Shown: positions 12,374 to 24,111, counted from the stretch's first letter. The stretch is DNA of 64,000 bases from Trachythela sp. YZ-2020 (GCA_016169945.1 JADLSH010000388.1:2328001-2392000), one strand, 5' to 3'. Notes: generated by a model from the sequence alone, not told the origin. Translations and numbers: made by a program.

Positions 12374-13978
12374 ATGAGTCTCAATCAAGATAAAAATCTT
12401 AGTCTCTTACACGGTGTATCTCTTAATGATAAAGACAAGGTGATATGGACGAAATCTTTTCAAACTCTACAACAATTCGTCAAAGAAGTATTGAATTTAT
12501 CCGATGGAGTATGGAGCTCTCCCGGCGGAGATGCGAAGCAATATAAATCTAAGGAGATTGATATCAGATGGTACCCTGACACACAGTCAATAACATTGGC
12601 TGGGAAGCTGAAAGACGAGCTAAAGCTAAAGTTAATCTCCCTAGCTTCAATTTCAGAGCAGCTGGCAAAAACCCCCGAAGCCTCTGACCATGACGACTAC
12701 AGCGACGGACATGAGAGTCATGTTGCTTCGCCTACGCATCCTGATGTTGCCTCGCCTACAAATTCTGATACCACTGGGGTCATTGAAAACGAGGTATCTA
12801 GTCATAACAGTACTTGCTCTGTAGTTATAGAGGGTATAAAACTCGAAATGGTAATTTTGGAAACCCGGCTACTCAATACCATAAAGGAGAATAAGTCAGA
12901 CATTTGCTCGCTTAAATTTAAAGTTAAAGATCTAGAAGGTATCATCCGACATCAGGATGACGCAATTCTGAAGCTCTCAGAAGATAATTTAATTTTAAAA
13001 TCTAAATTATCCTCTTTTGAAAACTTAACTTATAAAGCAATCTGCCATGACCATGTGAACAATGAACGTGCTAATGAGTCTGCCAGTACAACCCAGGTTA
13101 ATGACCAACGTGGGTCCCACGTCAAAGACCAACTGACTAATTTGAATGCCATCAATTCGAGGTTCATTGAAACTTCAACCAAGGAAAACCCCTCATTGCT
13201 TAATAGTACACGATTTCCGGATTCTCTTGTCAATCAGCGCGTGTCAATAGACCTAACAACCAAACCGAAAGAACGGATTAACATAATGTCTAATGTAGTT
13301 AATGACCAATGCGAATCCCAGGTTAAAGACCAACCCACTAATCTGAGCACTATCAATCCAAGTTTTAATGAAATTTCAACTAATGAAAACCGCTCATTGC
13401 TCAATAGTACACAATTTCCGGATTCTCATGACAATCAGCGCGTGATAATAGACCCAACAACCGAACCGAAAGAAGGGATTAACATAATATACAATCCACA
13501 ACTTGACAACGAGAATAACTTGGACAATAATCGACACCCTAATGCAAAACACAACACCCCCTGCCCCTTCCTTAGGCGCCGAGGGTGGTGCGCTAAAGGA
13601 AACCGATGTGATTTCAAACATCCGTATGAAGATCAGAAACATTTGGTGCCCTGTCCTTTCCTACAAAAGCGACGCTTCTGCCTTAAGGGCACTAGGTGCG
13701 ATTTCTCTCATAGCGCCTCTTTTCCTAGTAGCATACAACCAATAAGGCCTATCAAAAACTATCCTACTCCCCCGTTTTTTTACGACAATCGACAGCCTAT
13801 GGTCCCTCAACAAAGGAAACACAGGCCCGGTTACAATCAAAGCGTTCAATGGCACCCCAATGGACCGGGGTTTTTTCAATTTCCCCCGAAACCGCTAATG
13901 GTAACCCCTTTATGCCCTCCCTACACCTTCCAAGTTCCCCCCATTTGCAGGACACGGTGTGCAGAAACTCTGGTGTAA
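12374..13978 (+). CDS. LINE ORF1 protein with coiled coil and two CCCH zinc fingers
   Basis: The first ATG in the open frame is at 12374; the frame itself is open from a GTG at 12335. The 534-aa product has an N-terminal domain of about 90 residues, an acidic Asp/Ser stretch, and a helical segment rich in Leu and Glu (around 170-220) likely to oligomerise. Next come two internal repeats around NDQ, VKDQ and NSTxFPDS. Near the C-terminus are two CCCH fingers, CPFLRRRGWCAKGNRCDFKH and CPFLQKRRFCLKGTRCDFSH, followed by a Pro-rich tail. ORF1 proteins coat the element RNA. CCCH fingers are less usual than the CCHC knuckles of many LINE ORF1s. The frame is intact. Confidence 0.85.
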   Translation: MSLNQDKNLSLLHGVSLNDKDKVIWTKSFQTLQQFVKEVLNLSDGVWSSPGGDAKQYKSKEIDIRWYPDTQSITLAGKLKDELKLKLISLASISEQLAKTPEASDHDDYSDGHESHVASPTHPDVASPTNSDTTGVIENEVSSHNSTCSVVIEGIKLEMVILETRLLNTIKENKSDICSLKFKVKDLEGIIRHQDDAILKLSEDNLILKSKLSSFENLTYKAICHDHVNNERANESASTTQVNDQRGSHVKDQLTNLNAINSRFIETSTKENPSLLNSTRFPDSLVNQRVSIDLTTKPKERINIMSNVVNDQCESQVKDQPTNLSTINPSFNEISTNENRSLLNSTQFPDSHDNQRVIIDPTTEPKEGINIIYNPQLDNENNLDNNRHPNAKHNTPCPFLRRRGWCAKGNRCDFKHPYEDQKHLVPCPFLQKRRFCLKGTRCDFSHSASFPSSIQPIRPIKNYPTPPFFYDNRQPMVPQQRKHRPGYNQSVQWHPNGPGFFQFPPKPLMVTPLCPPYTFQVPPICRTRCAETLV

Positions 13979-16808
13979 TCCCTGTCGTCAGCGCTAATAC
14001 CCACAAGATCCCTGTGAGAATTACCAACAACCGTACAAAAACCGTCGTTAAACACATTAATAATCATAGACAACTGAAATTAATCAGTACTTCAATACAT
14101 GACCAGGCTACGATCCGAAATAACATATCAAGATTACCGAGTTTTCTTCTTATAAATGCTCGTTCACTGTTACCCAAAATAGACTATCTTACTATCAATT
14201 CATTCTATAGAGTTTATTGCTGTCACTGAAACGTGGCTCAACGATACTGTTCCTGAGCAACTAATTTACATAAATAATTACAACATTTTTCGCAATGATA
14301 GATCTTACAGCCGTGGTGGGGGTGTCTGCGCTTTCATCTCGACAAATATCCCAGCTAAAAGAAGAATGGACCTTGAAAACCCCTCTTATGAATGCTTATG
14401 GTTATGGCTACGACCCCACCGCCTCCCAAGACACCTAACTGGATTAATCTGCTGTGTCCTTTATAACCCGCCTGATACACCAGTCAATGAGCAAAAGGAA
14501 TTAACGGCCTATCTCATTGATCAAATTGACCGAGTTAGATGTACCCACCCCGACTGCGGCGTTGTCTTACTCGGTGATTTCAACAATTTAGATATCAGTG
14601 ATCTCCTGTGCCATCACAATCTTACGCAAATAGTTGACACCCCAACGCGTGAAGGTAACATCCTGGATCTAATTGTTACTAACCTAGAAGCCTTGTATTC
14701 TAAGCCTGTGATTATAGCACCGCTCGGCTCATCAGACCACAACATTGTTAAATGGTCCATGAAAACTAACGTTTTAAGAACAGTTAATAAAACAATTAAG
14801 AAAACCATACGTTCCTTCCCCATGTCGGCACGTGCAGCTTTTGGAAGATGGTGCTGCTCACGTGAGTGGTTCTCTGATGCCGAAAGCAAAAACTCTGCGA
14901 CCGCTCTAGCGTCCTCCTTTACCAACGAGTTAAATTCTGCTGTTGATAGGTTATTCCCGTCTAAGGTTATTAGAATTCATAACTCTGACAAACCATGGAT
15001 GACGCCTGCTTTAAAAAAACTGATTTACCAAAGGCAAAAAACCTTTCATTCTGGCAACCTTGACCTCTGGCGTCACTACAGACTCAAAGTCCGAAACGAC
15101 ATAGGAGTGAAAAAGCGTGCATATTATACGAACAAGGTGCAACACCTAAAATTCAGTGACTCCAGAAAATGGTGGGACGTTGTCAACCAGATGTCCGGGA
15201 AAAAAAGATCTGCAACCAATAACATCAAGATCGTTAAGAATGGTACCACCCTATCTGGTAAAGACCTCGCCCAATCACTTAACACCTATTTCTTAAGCGT
15301 GAGTAATGACCTACCACCACTGAATCCTCTCCTGTTACCTGCCTATCTCCCTGCACCTAGGCCTGTACCAAAAATTTTCCCCGACGAAGTTTGTACTAAG
15401 ATGCTTAATACAAAAGTTTTCAAGTCCAGCGGCCCTGACAATATTCCTAACCGGATTATTAAGGATTTCGCGTACGAATTGGCCGAACCTGTATGTCACA
15501 TCTTTAATACATCTCTGTACACCGGTGAATTCCCTAACATATGGAAAGATGCGTTAATTACACCAATTCCCAAAGCGCCATCCGTATCCTGTGAGGAGGA
15601 GTTGCGCCCAATCTCCCTTACAGCCTGTTTGTCCAAAATTCTCGAGGACTTTGTGGTCAATTGGATGGTGGATGACGTGAAACATAAAATCAACCCGCAA
15701 CAATTTGGTTGCCTCAAAGGAACCTCTACAACGTTTTGCTTGATCGACATGATCAACAATTGGCTAAGAACATTGGATGATAAATCGAGCTACCTGCGGA
15801 TCGTTTTCCTCGACTTTAGTAAAGCCTTCGATCGCATCGACCATAATATCCTGGTCCCAAAGTTGCTGGCCCTTGGTGTCAGAATGTCGCTTATTCCATG
15901 GATATGCAGCTTCCTCTCAAATCGCCGTCAATCGGTAAAGATCGACAATTTCCAATCTGATTGGGGCATCATTAACGCTGGTGTCCCTCAAGGGACTAAG
16001 TTGGGCCCTATTTTATTCATAATCATGATCAACGATCTGGAACTGGCATCCTCTAGCACTGGCCATTGGAAATATGTGGACGATGTAACAATATCGGAGT
16101 CCTTAAAGAAAAATGAAGTCTCAGCCCTACAGTCTGATCTTAACACAATTGAAAGATGGACTGTTAATAACAACATGAAATTAAACGGCAAGAAATGTAA
16201 AGAAATGATAGTGAGTTTCGCCCGTACCGAGAACGACATCCCCCGGCTCCTCATTGATGGTTTGCCTCTTGACTTAGTTCCTTTATTCAAAATTTTGGGC
16301 TTAACTATGAACAATAAATTGAAATGGCAAGATAACACTGAAGCGTTAGTTAAAAAAGCCTCAAAACGCTTATACATTATCCGTGTTCTACAGCGCTGTG
16401 GTCTTCCACCCAACGACCTCCTATTAGTCTATTTTTCTATGGTACGCTCTATCTTAGAATATGCCTGTCCTGTCTGGCACACCATGTTACCTAAGTGTTT
16501 GGGGATAAAATTGAAAAAGTCCAAAAAGAGCTTTTCGTATTATTTATCCGACGACAGATTACGAAGATGCTGTCAAAACCGCTCAATGCAAGCGTCTTGA
16601 CGACAGACGTCAAGAGTTATGTGCTAAAACTTTCAAAAAGATCTTAAAACCCGATGCTCACCTCAACCACCTCTTACCCCCACTCCGTGAAGAATCACAT
16701 GAACTGGACTTACGAAACAATTCTAACTTTACTTTAACTAAATGTAGAACTGAACGTTATAAAACTAGTTTTATTCCAGCAATGACTGCTAATTTTAATA
16801 ATAAATAA
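13849..16808 (+). pseudogene. LINE ORF2 (endonuclease + reverse transcriptase), two frameshifts
   Basis: Segment 1 (13849-14229) begins in the Pro-rich tail of ORF1 and enters the APE-type endonuclease at FLLINARSLLPKIDYL. A one-base shift near 14207 moves the frame; the continuation reads EFIAVTETWLND, GGGVCAFIS and GDFNNLDIS, then SSDHNIV. Reverse-transcriptase motifs follow: SSGPDNIPNRI, FLDFSKAFDRIDH, NAGVPQGTKLGPILFIIMIN and the catalytic KYVDDVT. YVDD replaces the FADD more common in LINEs. A second shift near 16545 breaks the end; the true tail resumes as DYEDAVKTAQCKRLDDRRQ and ends at 16808. The breaks imply an inactive copy. Confidence 0.9.
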
Positions 16809-16965
16809 TTTGTAGTATTCTAACAACTGTACATATATGATATATCTATATTTATTTTATCGATATTTATCCTTATTATGTTTTTGTAAACATATCACAA
16901 TTCACCTTCGGGTGCCAAAATGTGTTTTTTAATAAACCTTTAATAATAATAATAATAATATAAAT

Positions 16966-17560
16966 CTCCCTTACCGATGTTTCGTATCTTGCTTATTTCT
17001 TGAGATATTTTGACTTCACTTAAGACAATGACACAGTATAAAGACGACCAGTAGGGCCACTCGGCGATGCAACATGTAGCCGGCTTTTTATGCAAAAATA
17101 TGCAGTTTACTGGCCAGGAAAGTTAGTCCAGCTTGCTTATTGGCCAGGAAAAGCAATTGACTGGCTGCCAATGCGTAATGAGCGGCCACACAAAATTTCA
17201 AATGAGTGGCCCTACTGGTCGTCTCTATACTGTGACAATGAGCTGTCCGAATAACGTGACCAAATAACAATTAGTAGATGTTTAAAAAGTTGTCAGTCAA
17301 TTTGTTATTTGAAATAGTGACCGAAGTATAATTTTGGGCTCATAATGACCATTGGCTTTCTGGGTAAAATACTTGCGTGACCCTGCTTGTGACGTAACAT
17401 GCATATCCACAAAAATCCAAGATGGCGTACAGCTCACTGATTTCTGATTATTTCTGTCAAAATATCTCAAGAACTAAGAAAGATACGAAAAATCGGTAAG
17501 GGAGATTTATATATAATTTTCAAAGTTCTTTCAAATGAGACAACTAAATTTTCATTGCCA
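16966..17560. mobile_element. Foldback element split by the LINE (right part)
   Basis: Arms aaatctcccttaccgat / atcggtaagggagattta and ttcttgagatattttgac / caaaatatctcaagaac are inverted copies. The distal end of the right arm (ttctttcaaatgagacaac) is mirrored at 12270-12290 on the far side of the LINE. The original element therefore spans 12243-12305 plus 16966-17560. A second element (17030-17235) is nested in it. Confidence 0.85.
17030..17235. mobile_element. Nested MITE with CACAGTATA ends
   Basis: Inverted ends cacagtataaagacgaccag and ctggtcgtctctatactgtg flank mirrored ggccaggaaa words. ACAATGA occurs on both sides and is the likely target duplication. It is younger than the surrounding foldback. 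Confidence 0.85.
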
Positions 17561-17924
17561 TATCCCTTTAAGGAGTAATAATTTATACAAACCCAGGTGA
17601 AAACATAAGGAGGTAATAAAATCCACCATGAACAGACCTTACCGACCTACGTTTATTCATGTCCGCTGCCACCCAATTCACATAATATATACTTAAATTT
17701 AAATGCTTGTATGGTATGGTTACATAAACTTTGTTCCATTATATGCTCCTGGCCAGGTCTAAAAATGTTTATAAATTTTCGTTCGTATATTACATCTACA
17801 ACACCTTCTACTATTAGTCCAATAGAACGAGATGCCGAGTAAAAATCTTGATATTTAACCATACCTTATACTGGCATCACTCCCATCATATATATACACG
17901 AATTTGCGGTTAATGCTCAGCAAC

Positions 17925-18090
17925 TGGAGTCTGTAGCTCAGTTGGTTAGAGCGCTGCACCGAAATCGCAGGACCGCAGGTTCGATTCTTACCAGAGAGCC
18001 TAAAGTTGCATTTTCCGCAACTGCTACTGGCTAGGTCTAAAAATGTATATACTCTCACTTCGGTGATTTCGCTAAAACTGGGCGCCATGT
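17925..18090 (+). mobile_element. tRNA-derived SINE, family 1
   Basis: The head tctgtagctcagttggttag contains a perfect polymerase III A box, and ggttcgattc is a good B box. The folded region resembles a tRNA but lacks a clean acceptor stem. The body continues with gttgcattttccgcaactg and tggctaggtctaaaaatgta. Related copies: 49378-49530 (minus), 57384-57500 (minus, partial) and 57684-57990 (plus, interrupted). Tail-only pieces occur at 17740-17860 and 42400-42550. Confidence 0.85.
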
Positions 18091-18239
18091 TTAAATATTA
18101 CAATTTTGAGCACGAAAACACTAGCCAAACAGAACGCTGAGACGATAATTCACCACATGTGAGAAAAATCGTCCGACCAATCAAAACGCTGAGACGATAA
18201 TTAGTTCACATGTGAAAAATATCGTCCGCCGTGAAGATT

Positions 18240-18313
18240 AGCCTGCGATCAGACTCAACCCGAATTTATTAAATATCAACTTGATAAATTCGGGTTGAGT
18301 CTGATCGCAGGCT
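18240..18313. repeat. Perfect 29-bp palindrome
   Basis: Left arm agcctgcgatcagactcaac and right arm gttgagtctgatcgcaggct are exact inverted copies extending to about 29 bp each. A 16-bp loop separates them, giving a very young or strongly maintained foldback. Confidence 0.95.
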
Positions 18314-18384
18314 ACCGTGAAGATACGATTTTTATTTCACCTTTCTACTGCACGGAAATCTCTATACTTATATAATAAGCCGCT

Positions 18385-18960
18385 ACTTATACGTTTCGCT
18401 ACGATACAGTTGAACGATAAGCCGCGGCTTATTTTGGACGAGCTGTGAACCCCCAAGCCTATACACGAATCGCGAAATTCGGCGCGCATCCAAATGACGC
18501 GTTCTGAGTCGGGCAAAAATCGCAGTTTAAGAAAAACATGTAGCTGTGACTGGATGATTTAAAATATGCGTATTAAAGGTTCAGTCATGCATTCGTGTTT
18601 TTATTGTTGTGATATGTAATCACGAATGCATGACTGAACATTTGAATACTTTAATACGCATATTTTAAATCATCCAGTCACAGCTACATGTGATTTTTGC
18701 CCGAATTTCGCGATTCGTGTATTTAAGCCGCGGCTTAATTTAGTCGCGAAGAAATTGTCCGTTTATACGAATGTTCGCCACTTAAATAAGTTTAAGCCAC
18801 GGCTTAAGGCTGTGTTCCAATTCAAACGTATCGTAACGTACCCTAGCATTTTCTTTTGTGTTGAAGTCATTAGTTCTACCCGAATGCTCAGGAAACAAAG
18901 AAATACGCTACATTTCGCTACGATACGGTTGAAGTGGAAAACAGTCTTTATTTTCGCTCG
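18385..18960. mobile_element. Element with AAGCCGCGGCTTA words, containing a nested foldback
   Basis: Outer words aagccgcggctta, ttcgctacgatacagttgaa and ttcgctacgatacggttgaa recur on both sides. Between them (18470-18720) lies a second foldback with arms of about 110 bp (gtagctgtgactggatgat / atcatccagtcacagctac), around a central gtaatcacgaatgcatgac. Non-coding. It abuts the MFSD6-like exon. Confidence 0.7.
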
Positions 18961-19013
18961 TATAAATGGCCCTTATATATTATGTCTATATTCTAATTTC
19001 TACTTAGTCTTAC

Positions 19014-20211
19014 CAAGAATTATGCCTGAACAATTTTTGGACCCAGCTTTTGACAAATGCACCGCGAACGCACTGTATGACAACCCACAAGCAACTGCTT
19101 GAAATATGTCGATGCCCAAAACGAGCCACGGTATTCGAGTAAATGAGAGGGCGAGGAAAGATAATGCATACATAACCAACGCGACACATATAGTGTTTAG
19201 TTCTCCAATACGTCTCAGGATTCTGCATGATATGAACATTGAAACAGCGAACAATGGTCTCCGCGTCAATCCAGCTCCACCCATAATCAATGGACTGGCA
19301 GACAGCTCGTCAAGATACCAAAATTCCCAGTAAATTTGAAAAGTCGTACAAAGTCCGATATAAAATAGCAGTGTGAACATGAAAATATAATGACTTTTGA
19401 ACAAGACAGCTTTAATATCAGTCCAGTGAAAAGTATCGTTGGTTTTGTACTCGAATTTGAACCAAGGGAAAGAAAATAGCGATAAAAGTAACAAAACACC
19501 TCCCCAAATGTAAGCCACGAAGAACCCATAAACTTCATTTCCGCAAATGTTTATCTTTATTTTCCAAGCGAGCAAAGAGACAACGAAAATTGAAATGCCA
19601 CCGCCGATTTGTGACCACATGTAATAGGAACCAAAATTAGCTCGTTCTTCACCAAGATAGGTAATTGTCGCCAGGTTACCTAATGAAGCAGCGACTCTGT
19701 CAAATGCTGTATTCAATGACCTGGTAACAGTCATGAGTATGAATAAATTACTTAGCCACGGGACACCGGTAGATTTAGGTTTGGCCGAAATTGTTAATAT
19801 AACTGCACTTGCGTTACCATACATAATAGAAGCCATTGAACCGTTGTTGCGTGCGAGTTGAGCTGTAAATATATCTTCATGAGAAATATTTGATGCGATG
19901 TCAGTCCCAAAGCAGGTGGGAAGTGATACCACCAATGGTAACAGCGGAAGAACAAATGTCACAATCATGCCAAAAGCTGTGACCAGAAGGACCAACATTC
20001 TAGCTCGGAATTTGTCGCCCAGCAGCAGACATAGCGGTATTAACAAATGAGGAATACCCAGAAAAGTTGTAAATCCAATCTGCTGCGGAGTGAGGCCAAG
20101 TTGTTTCATGAAAAGATGACAATATTCTGCGTAGATGACGATACTGCCTGAACAGCTGAAGTAAAACCACTTCAGAGCGAAAGATTTGATATTAAAGGTC
20201 ATCTTGCCCAT
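19014..20211 (-). CDS. MFSD6-like major facilitator transporter, first coding exon(s) only
   Basis: The start ATG is at 20209-20211, followed by 399 codons to a good GT donor (ttcttg|gtaag) at 19014. The N-terminus (FALKWFYFSCSGSIVIYAEYC and LGLTPQQIGF) and the LNTAFDRVAASLG and YLGEERANFGSYYMWSQIGGG stretches are typical of LacY-like MFSD6 proteins. About ten membrane helices are visible; a long extracellular loop with N-glycosylation-type sites lies near residues 100-130. The substrate is unknown. Family members are longer, so the last two helices and the tail must lie in further exons to the left. I could not find these among the repeats at 10-19 kb; the gene may be truncated. Confidence 0.75.
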
Positions 20212-21554
20212 TCTGTGTTGTATGCTTCACACTTGGTCAACTACCCGTGAAATTTTGAAACTTATTTAAAATGCAAATTGCATCGCTTAACTGCACCCAT
20301 GCACATTAATAATTTTTTTATATAATTCTATTCAATTATTTTTTAATACTAAACTTACTTAAATTTCAATTCATCGATAATGTATTAATTTCCATGGTAT
20401 AAGCGAAAAATCACCATTGGCATTGATGCCTGCAAGCGAAGCGGCATTAAAATACTGTTTATGGAACTTTTTAACGTTCAGCCATGCAGTCATCTTAAAA
20501 AGATAAAAACACTTTGTGTGCATTTTTACCTCTTTCACACTTTGTGGTTGTCGTGTACACACGTACTAATCTCACATCTTGTCAACAAGATGTGTTCGCA
20601 ACAGACTTGTAGCAAGCTTGTCAACAAGTTGTAACAATGTTGTCATTTTATCAAGTTGCTACAAGGTTGTCACTCACAACTTATTAACAAGTTTTTGAAT
20701 TGCAGGACGATGAACAAGTCGTTCGACCAATTTGTAACAAGTGTGTCAAGTCAACAACCTTGTACTTTGTAGCAAGTTGTCAACAAGCCGTTAATTGACA
20801 ACTAGTCAACAAAGATGGAAGCAGATGGAATCAAGTAGTGCGAACACAGACACTCCAAGGCTGTTTTTCAAATGAGTGAGATCGGAATCAGAACGTATTG
20901 AGCCTCTTCCCCTCCTTCACACAAATTGTGCAGTCGAACACGACGCCATGTTGCCATCCATGCCGAAAGTCGAGATCTCCGAGTCGAGTTGTCTCCAGTG
21001 CGTCGAGTGCAATCGTAGGAAATACAAAATGAACAGAAGTGGAAACGAAGTGGAAGTTTCATAAAGATTTGAGTTTGGTTTATAGATCTATATTATACAT
21101 TATGCAGGCCAAATTAAGGAAAATTCATAGGTATTATAGCACACTATAAATTATACAATACCAGCGGAACTCGCGAACTAATTAATATAAAATAGAATAT
21201 CGTGTAAGTTTATATATATATTTCTAAAATTCATTAATTATTCATAGGCAAAATACAAAGGAAACTCATAACCCGTAGCGGATCTATATATTTGATATAG
21301 ACTTGCTCAAATTTTCTACTTCAATTTTTACAGCGTAGATAACATCAATCTTCAAAATTCCAACGCCAGTGAGCGTACAAAACGAGTCATTTTAGAAGCC
21401 ATATACAAACCTTACAGTTCGGTCTTTATCAGATCTAAAACACTCGGCTGCGCCTCGATGTTTTAAATCTGATAAAGACCTCTTGTGCGGTTTGTATATA
21501 TTACTTATATTTATTTTCAAATTTGCTAACATTGCTGAAAGCGTGAGATTATCT

Positions 21555-22050
21555 TTAAAGGTGACATGACACGAAAATTATCATTGCTTGATTTGAAAGT
21601 ACTCTTAACATAATGTGGAATATCAATTTACAGTTTTCCATATTTCATCTAGTTCTTGAGATATTTAGACACATGTCAGTCATGTGATATTCAAATGAGA
21701 TGACTTATGGCTCGTCTTTTTCTAATGAACATATTCGAAAATCGTCTGTATACTTTAACATTATTGAACAAAATCAGTTGTTGCATGTCTTTGATGTTCA
21801 GTTTCATGAACTGTAACAATATGAAAAGTTTCAGGTGATTTGGTTCAATAATCATAAAAATAGAGAAGGATTTCGAATATGTTAATTAGAAAAAAACGAG
21901 CCATAAGTTATCTCACTTGAATATCACTCATAAGTCTAAATATCTCAAGACCTAGATGAAATATGGAAAAGCTGTAAATAGATATTCCACATTATTTTTA
22001 GAATAGTTTCAAATCAAGCAATAATAATTTTCGTGTCATGTCACCTTTAA
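21555..22050. mobile_element. TTAA-flanked foldback with long arms
   Basis: It begins ttaaaggtgacatgacacg and ends cgtgtcatgtcacctttaa. The imperfect arms are about 200 bp (aagtgagataac/gagatgacttatggctc), with a central fold near 21780. TTAA at both ends suggests piggyBac-type target use. The word ttgagatattt resembles the arms of the element at 16966-17560. Confidence 0.85.
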
Positions 22051-22145
22051 CAAGCGTGAGATAAATTTAGAATGTGTGAGATGCGTGAGACTTGGAGTGT
22101 CTGCGAACACATCCTGATAACAAGTTGTTGGAACAGCATTAGGCC

Positions 22146-22333
22146 TGCTCTGGGACGGTAACTCGCCGCAAGATAATGCGAGTTAAGGCGACTTCAGGTG
22201 ATTTAAGGAAAAATTGGTACTTTAAGCAATGCGAGTTAAGGCGATTTAAGGCGATTTAAGGCGAAATAATGCGAGTTAAGGTGATTTAAGGAAAATTGGG
22301 ACTTTTAAAGTTGGGATCCCAGAGCAGGCCAAG
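22146..22333. mobile_element. Small element of GCGAGTTAAGGCGATTTAAGG words
   Basis: Ends ggcctgctctggga and tcccagagcaggcc are exact inverted copies. The interior repeats gcgagttaaggcgatttaag and variants several times. It interrupts the CAACTTGTT-word element, whose halves (ggaacagcatta / agcattgcgcc) flank it. Confidence 0.85.
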
Positions 22334-23129
22334 CATTGCGCCATTGGTACAAGTCTGCTGCAAGTTTGTTACAAGTTGTGCGTTTTTACGTGTGTAGTAG
22401 TTGATACTCTTCTGTGACAACCACGACCGTTGGTCAATATCTTGCATATGAATTGGTTCATTTTACAAATTGTTTTATTGTTTACAACATTCGCGTCCGT
22501 GTTGTATTGAATCTTATTTTTGTATTGAATTTGTATATTGAATATACCGACAATCATGACAGCTTAGGTCAGAGGTGGAAAATGTATCGGATCCTGGGAA
22601 CCTAGTTCCCAGAAATATTTTTGGATCTGAACTTTTGCAGAAAATTTCCGAAAGTTAATAATTAACTGATGAGTAATAACAAAACTAGAGTATGCTCTAG
22701 TCTAGACTAGCAATTGTAATGCATTTTGTATTCACTATATCAAAATGAACACTACTGAATATCAAGAAACAACACTCCAATCAGTCCAATGTCAAAATCA
22801 ATCATTGACCATTGAACCTCATTAATTATACATTTTATACAACCCAGGTTCCCAGAAAAAAACAAAAACATTTTCCACCTGTGGCTTAGGTAGTAAACAT
22901 TACGTGTAATTTTCATTAATAATTATGCGAAAAACACAAAGCAAATCATGACCGTGAAGGAGATTTTATATTTGATACAAAATTTTGCTGATTACATAAA
23001 TTTTTAAGTTCATTATTCTCGCCAAATATTTAAGATTGTTGTTTTTTAAGATTATTGAAGAATACGAATGTTTCCATCAAGACCAATCACAAGCTATATA
23101 ATTACAGCATTCGCGACCGTGTTGTTCAA

Positions 23130-23745
23130 AGTGCTACTAACCCCCAAAATTATTTTTGTATATGTGTAATATTTGTATCATTCTGGGAAGAAATGCAATA
23201 TATCTTTATAGTAAAAATCTTTATCTTGATCAACTTTTTCACTGTCAAAGTTTCCGGATATGATGTCATTAGATGAATTGTAAATTAGTTTTCCTTTGTT
23301 TTTATGCTAAAATTCACCTAATGATATCATATCCGGAAACTTTGTCATTGAAAAAGTTCATCAAGATGAATATTTTTACTATTAACTACTTATTAACCTC
23401 AAACGTTCGGTCTTTACGGTAAAATATTAAACCGGTTTAATATTTTACCGTAAAGAATCGCTCGGTCAATACGGCAAGACGGAGTAGTTTATTATATGGC
23501 ACAACCATAAGTAGTAAAATAAGTAGTTTATTATATGGTTTGTTTTTGTTGTAGAGCATTAAAAATTTCGTAATGCCCCACGGGGCATTACGTTTTTTCC
23601 GGACCGCTGATTAGCCAATCATATCGCGTAAACTACAGGAACTAGCGCTTGCCATATAATAAAAAGATATATTACATTTCTTCTAAGAATGATACAAATA
23701 TTACACATATACAAAATAATTTTGGAGGTTAGTAGCACTTTAAGA
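23130..23745. mobile_element. Foldback with stacked inner palindromes
   Basis: The left arm (actaacccccaaaattattt, then atgtgtaatatttgtatcat) and the right arm (atgatacaaatattacacat, then aaaataattttggaggttag) are inverted. Inside are two further palindromes: 23225-23365 (tttccggatatgatgtcatt / aatgatatcatatccggaaa) and 23415-23455 (tacggtaaaatattaaaccg / cggtttaatattttaccgta). Confidence 0.8.
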
Positions 23746-24111
23746 TCTGATCTGATTTCTAATAAACCAACTATCAACGAAAACAGACAAAATTCCCAGA
23801 AAATACATGACGCTTTTTGGGCAATTTTTTACACCCCCCTATCCTTCTGTGACTCTATATGACGGTTGTCATTACCCTCCCCCCATCGAAAATTACGTGA
23901 TTCTGGGCCGACTCCCCTCTCTCCCCAAGAAATATATATAAGCAGTAATTTGAAAGCGTGCGTTGGAACAGGCGAACAGCTTTCTATTTCTCAGTTGTCT
24001 GGTTGTTTGTGGTGAAGAATAACGATTTGCATTGCTCTGCAGAAAATTCTCATCATCTATTTTCACTTTTAACATTGTCTTATTTAACATCACCGGCTCT
24101 CCGTGTGATAG

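Larger units (their letters stand above)
12306..16958 (+). mobile_element. Near full-length non-LTR retrotransposon (CR1/L2-like)
   Basis: A 4.65 kb element with a zinc-finger ORF1, an endonuclease plus reverse-transcriptase ORF2, a short 3' UTR and a (TAA)n tail at 16941-16960. The 7-bp repeat TATAAAT flanks it at 12299-12305 and 16959-16965, consistent with a target-site duplication. It sits inside the left arm of an older foldback element whose other half continues at 16966-17560. Two single-base frameshifts in ORF2 make this copy inactive. Clade assignment is by motif style only. Confidence 0.9.
20557..22400. mobile_element. CAACTTGTT-word element split by nested insertions
   Basis: The left part (20557-20850) starts tacacacgtac and carries permuted caacaagttgt, gcaacagacttgtagc and aacaagatgtg words. 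The right part (22090-22140 and 22334-22400) ends gcgtttttacgtgtgtag. The junction words cagacactccaagg (20843) and cttggagtgtctg (22093) are inverted copies. Nested inside are a TTAA-flanked foldback (21555-22050) and a small element (22146-22333). Related solo copies: 33297-33572, 44728-45246 and 51628-51900. No gene is visible here. Confidence 0.7.

Noticed and set aside
14614..14925. Minus-strand frame of 103 residues inside the LINE
   Set aside because: It is the shadow of ORF2 on the opposite strand.
17932..18010. A functional tRNA gene
   Set aside because: A and B boxes are excellent, but the acceptor stem does not pair and the same head is joined to the same non-tRNA body at 49378-49530 and 57684-57990, so it is a SINE.
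20868..21064. Opposed 62-64 residue frames
   Set aside because: They lie inside the composite repeat at 20557-22400 and show no family motif.
22147..22333. CRISPR-like array of short repeats
   Set aside because: Repeats are directly adjacent, have no unique spacers, and are bounded by inverted ends; this is an animal transposable element.
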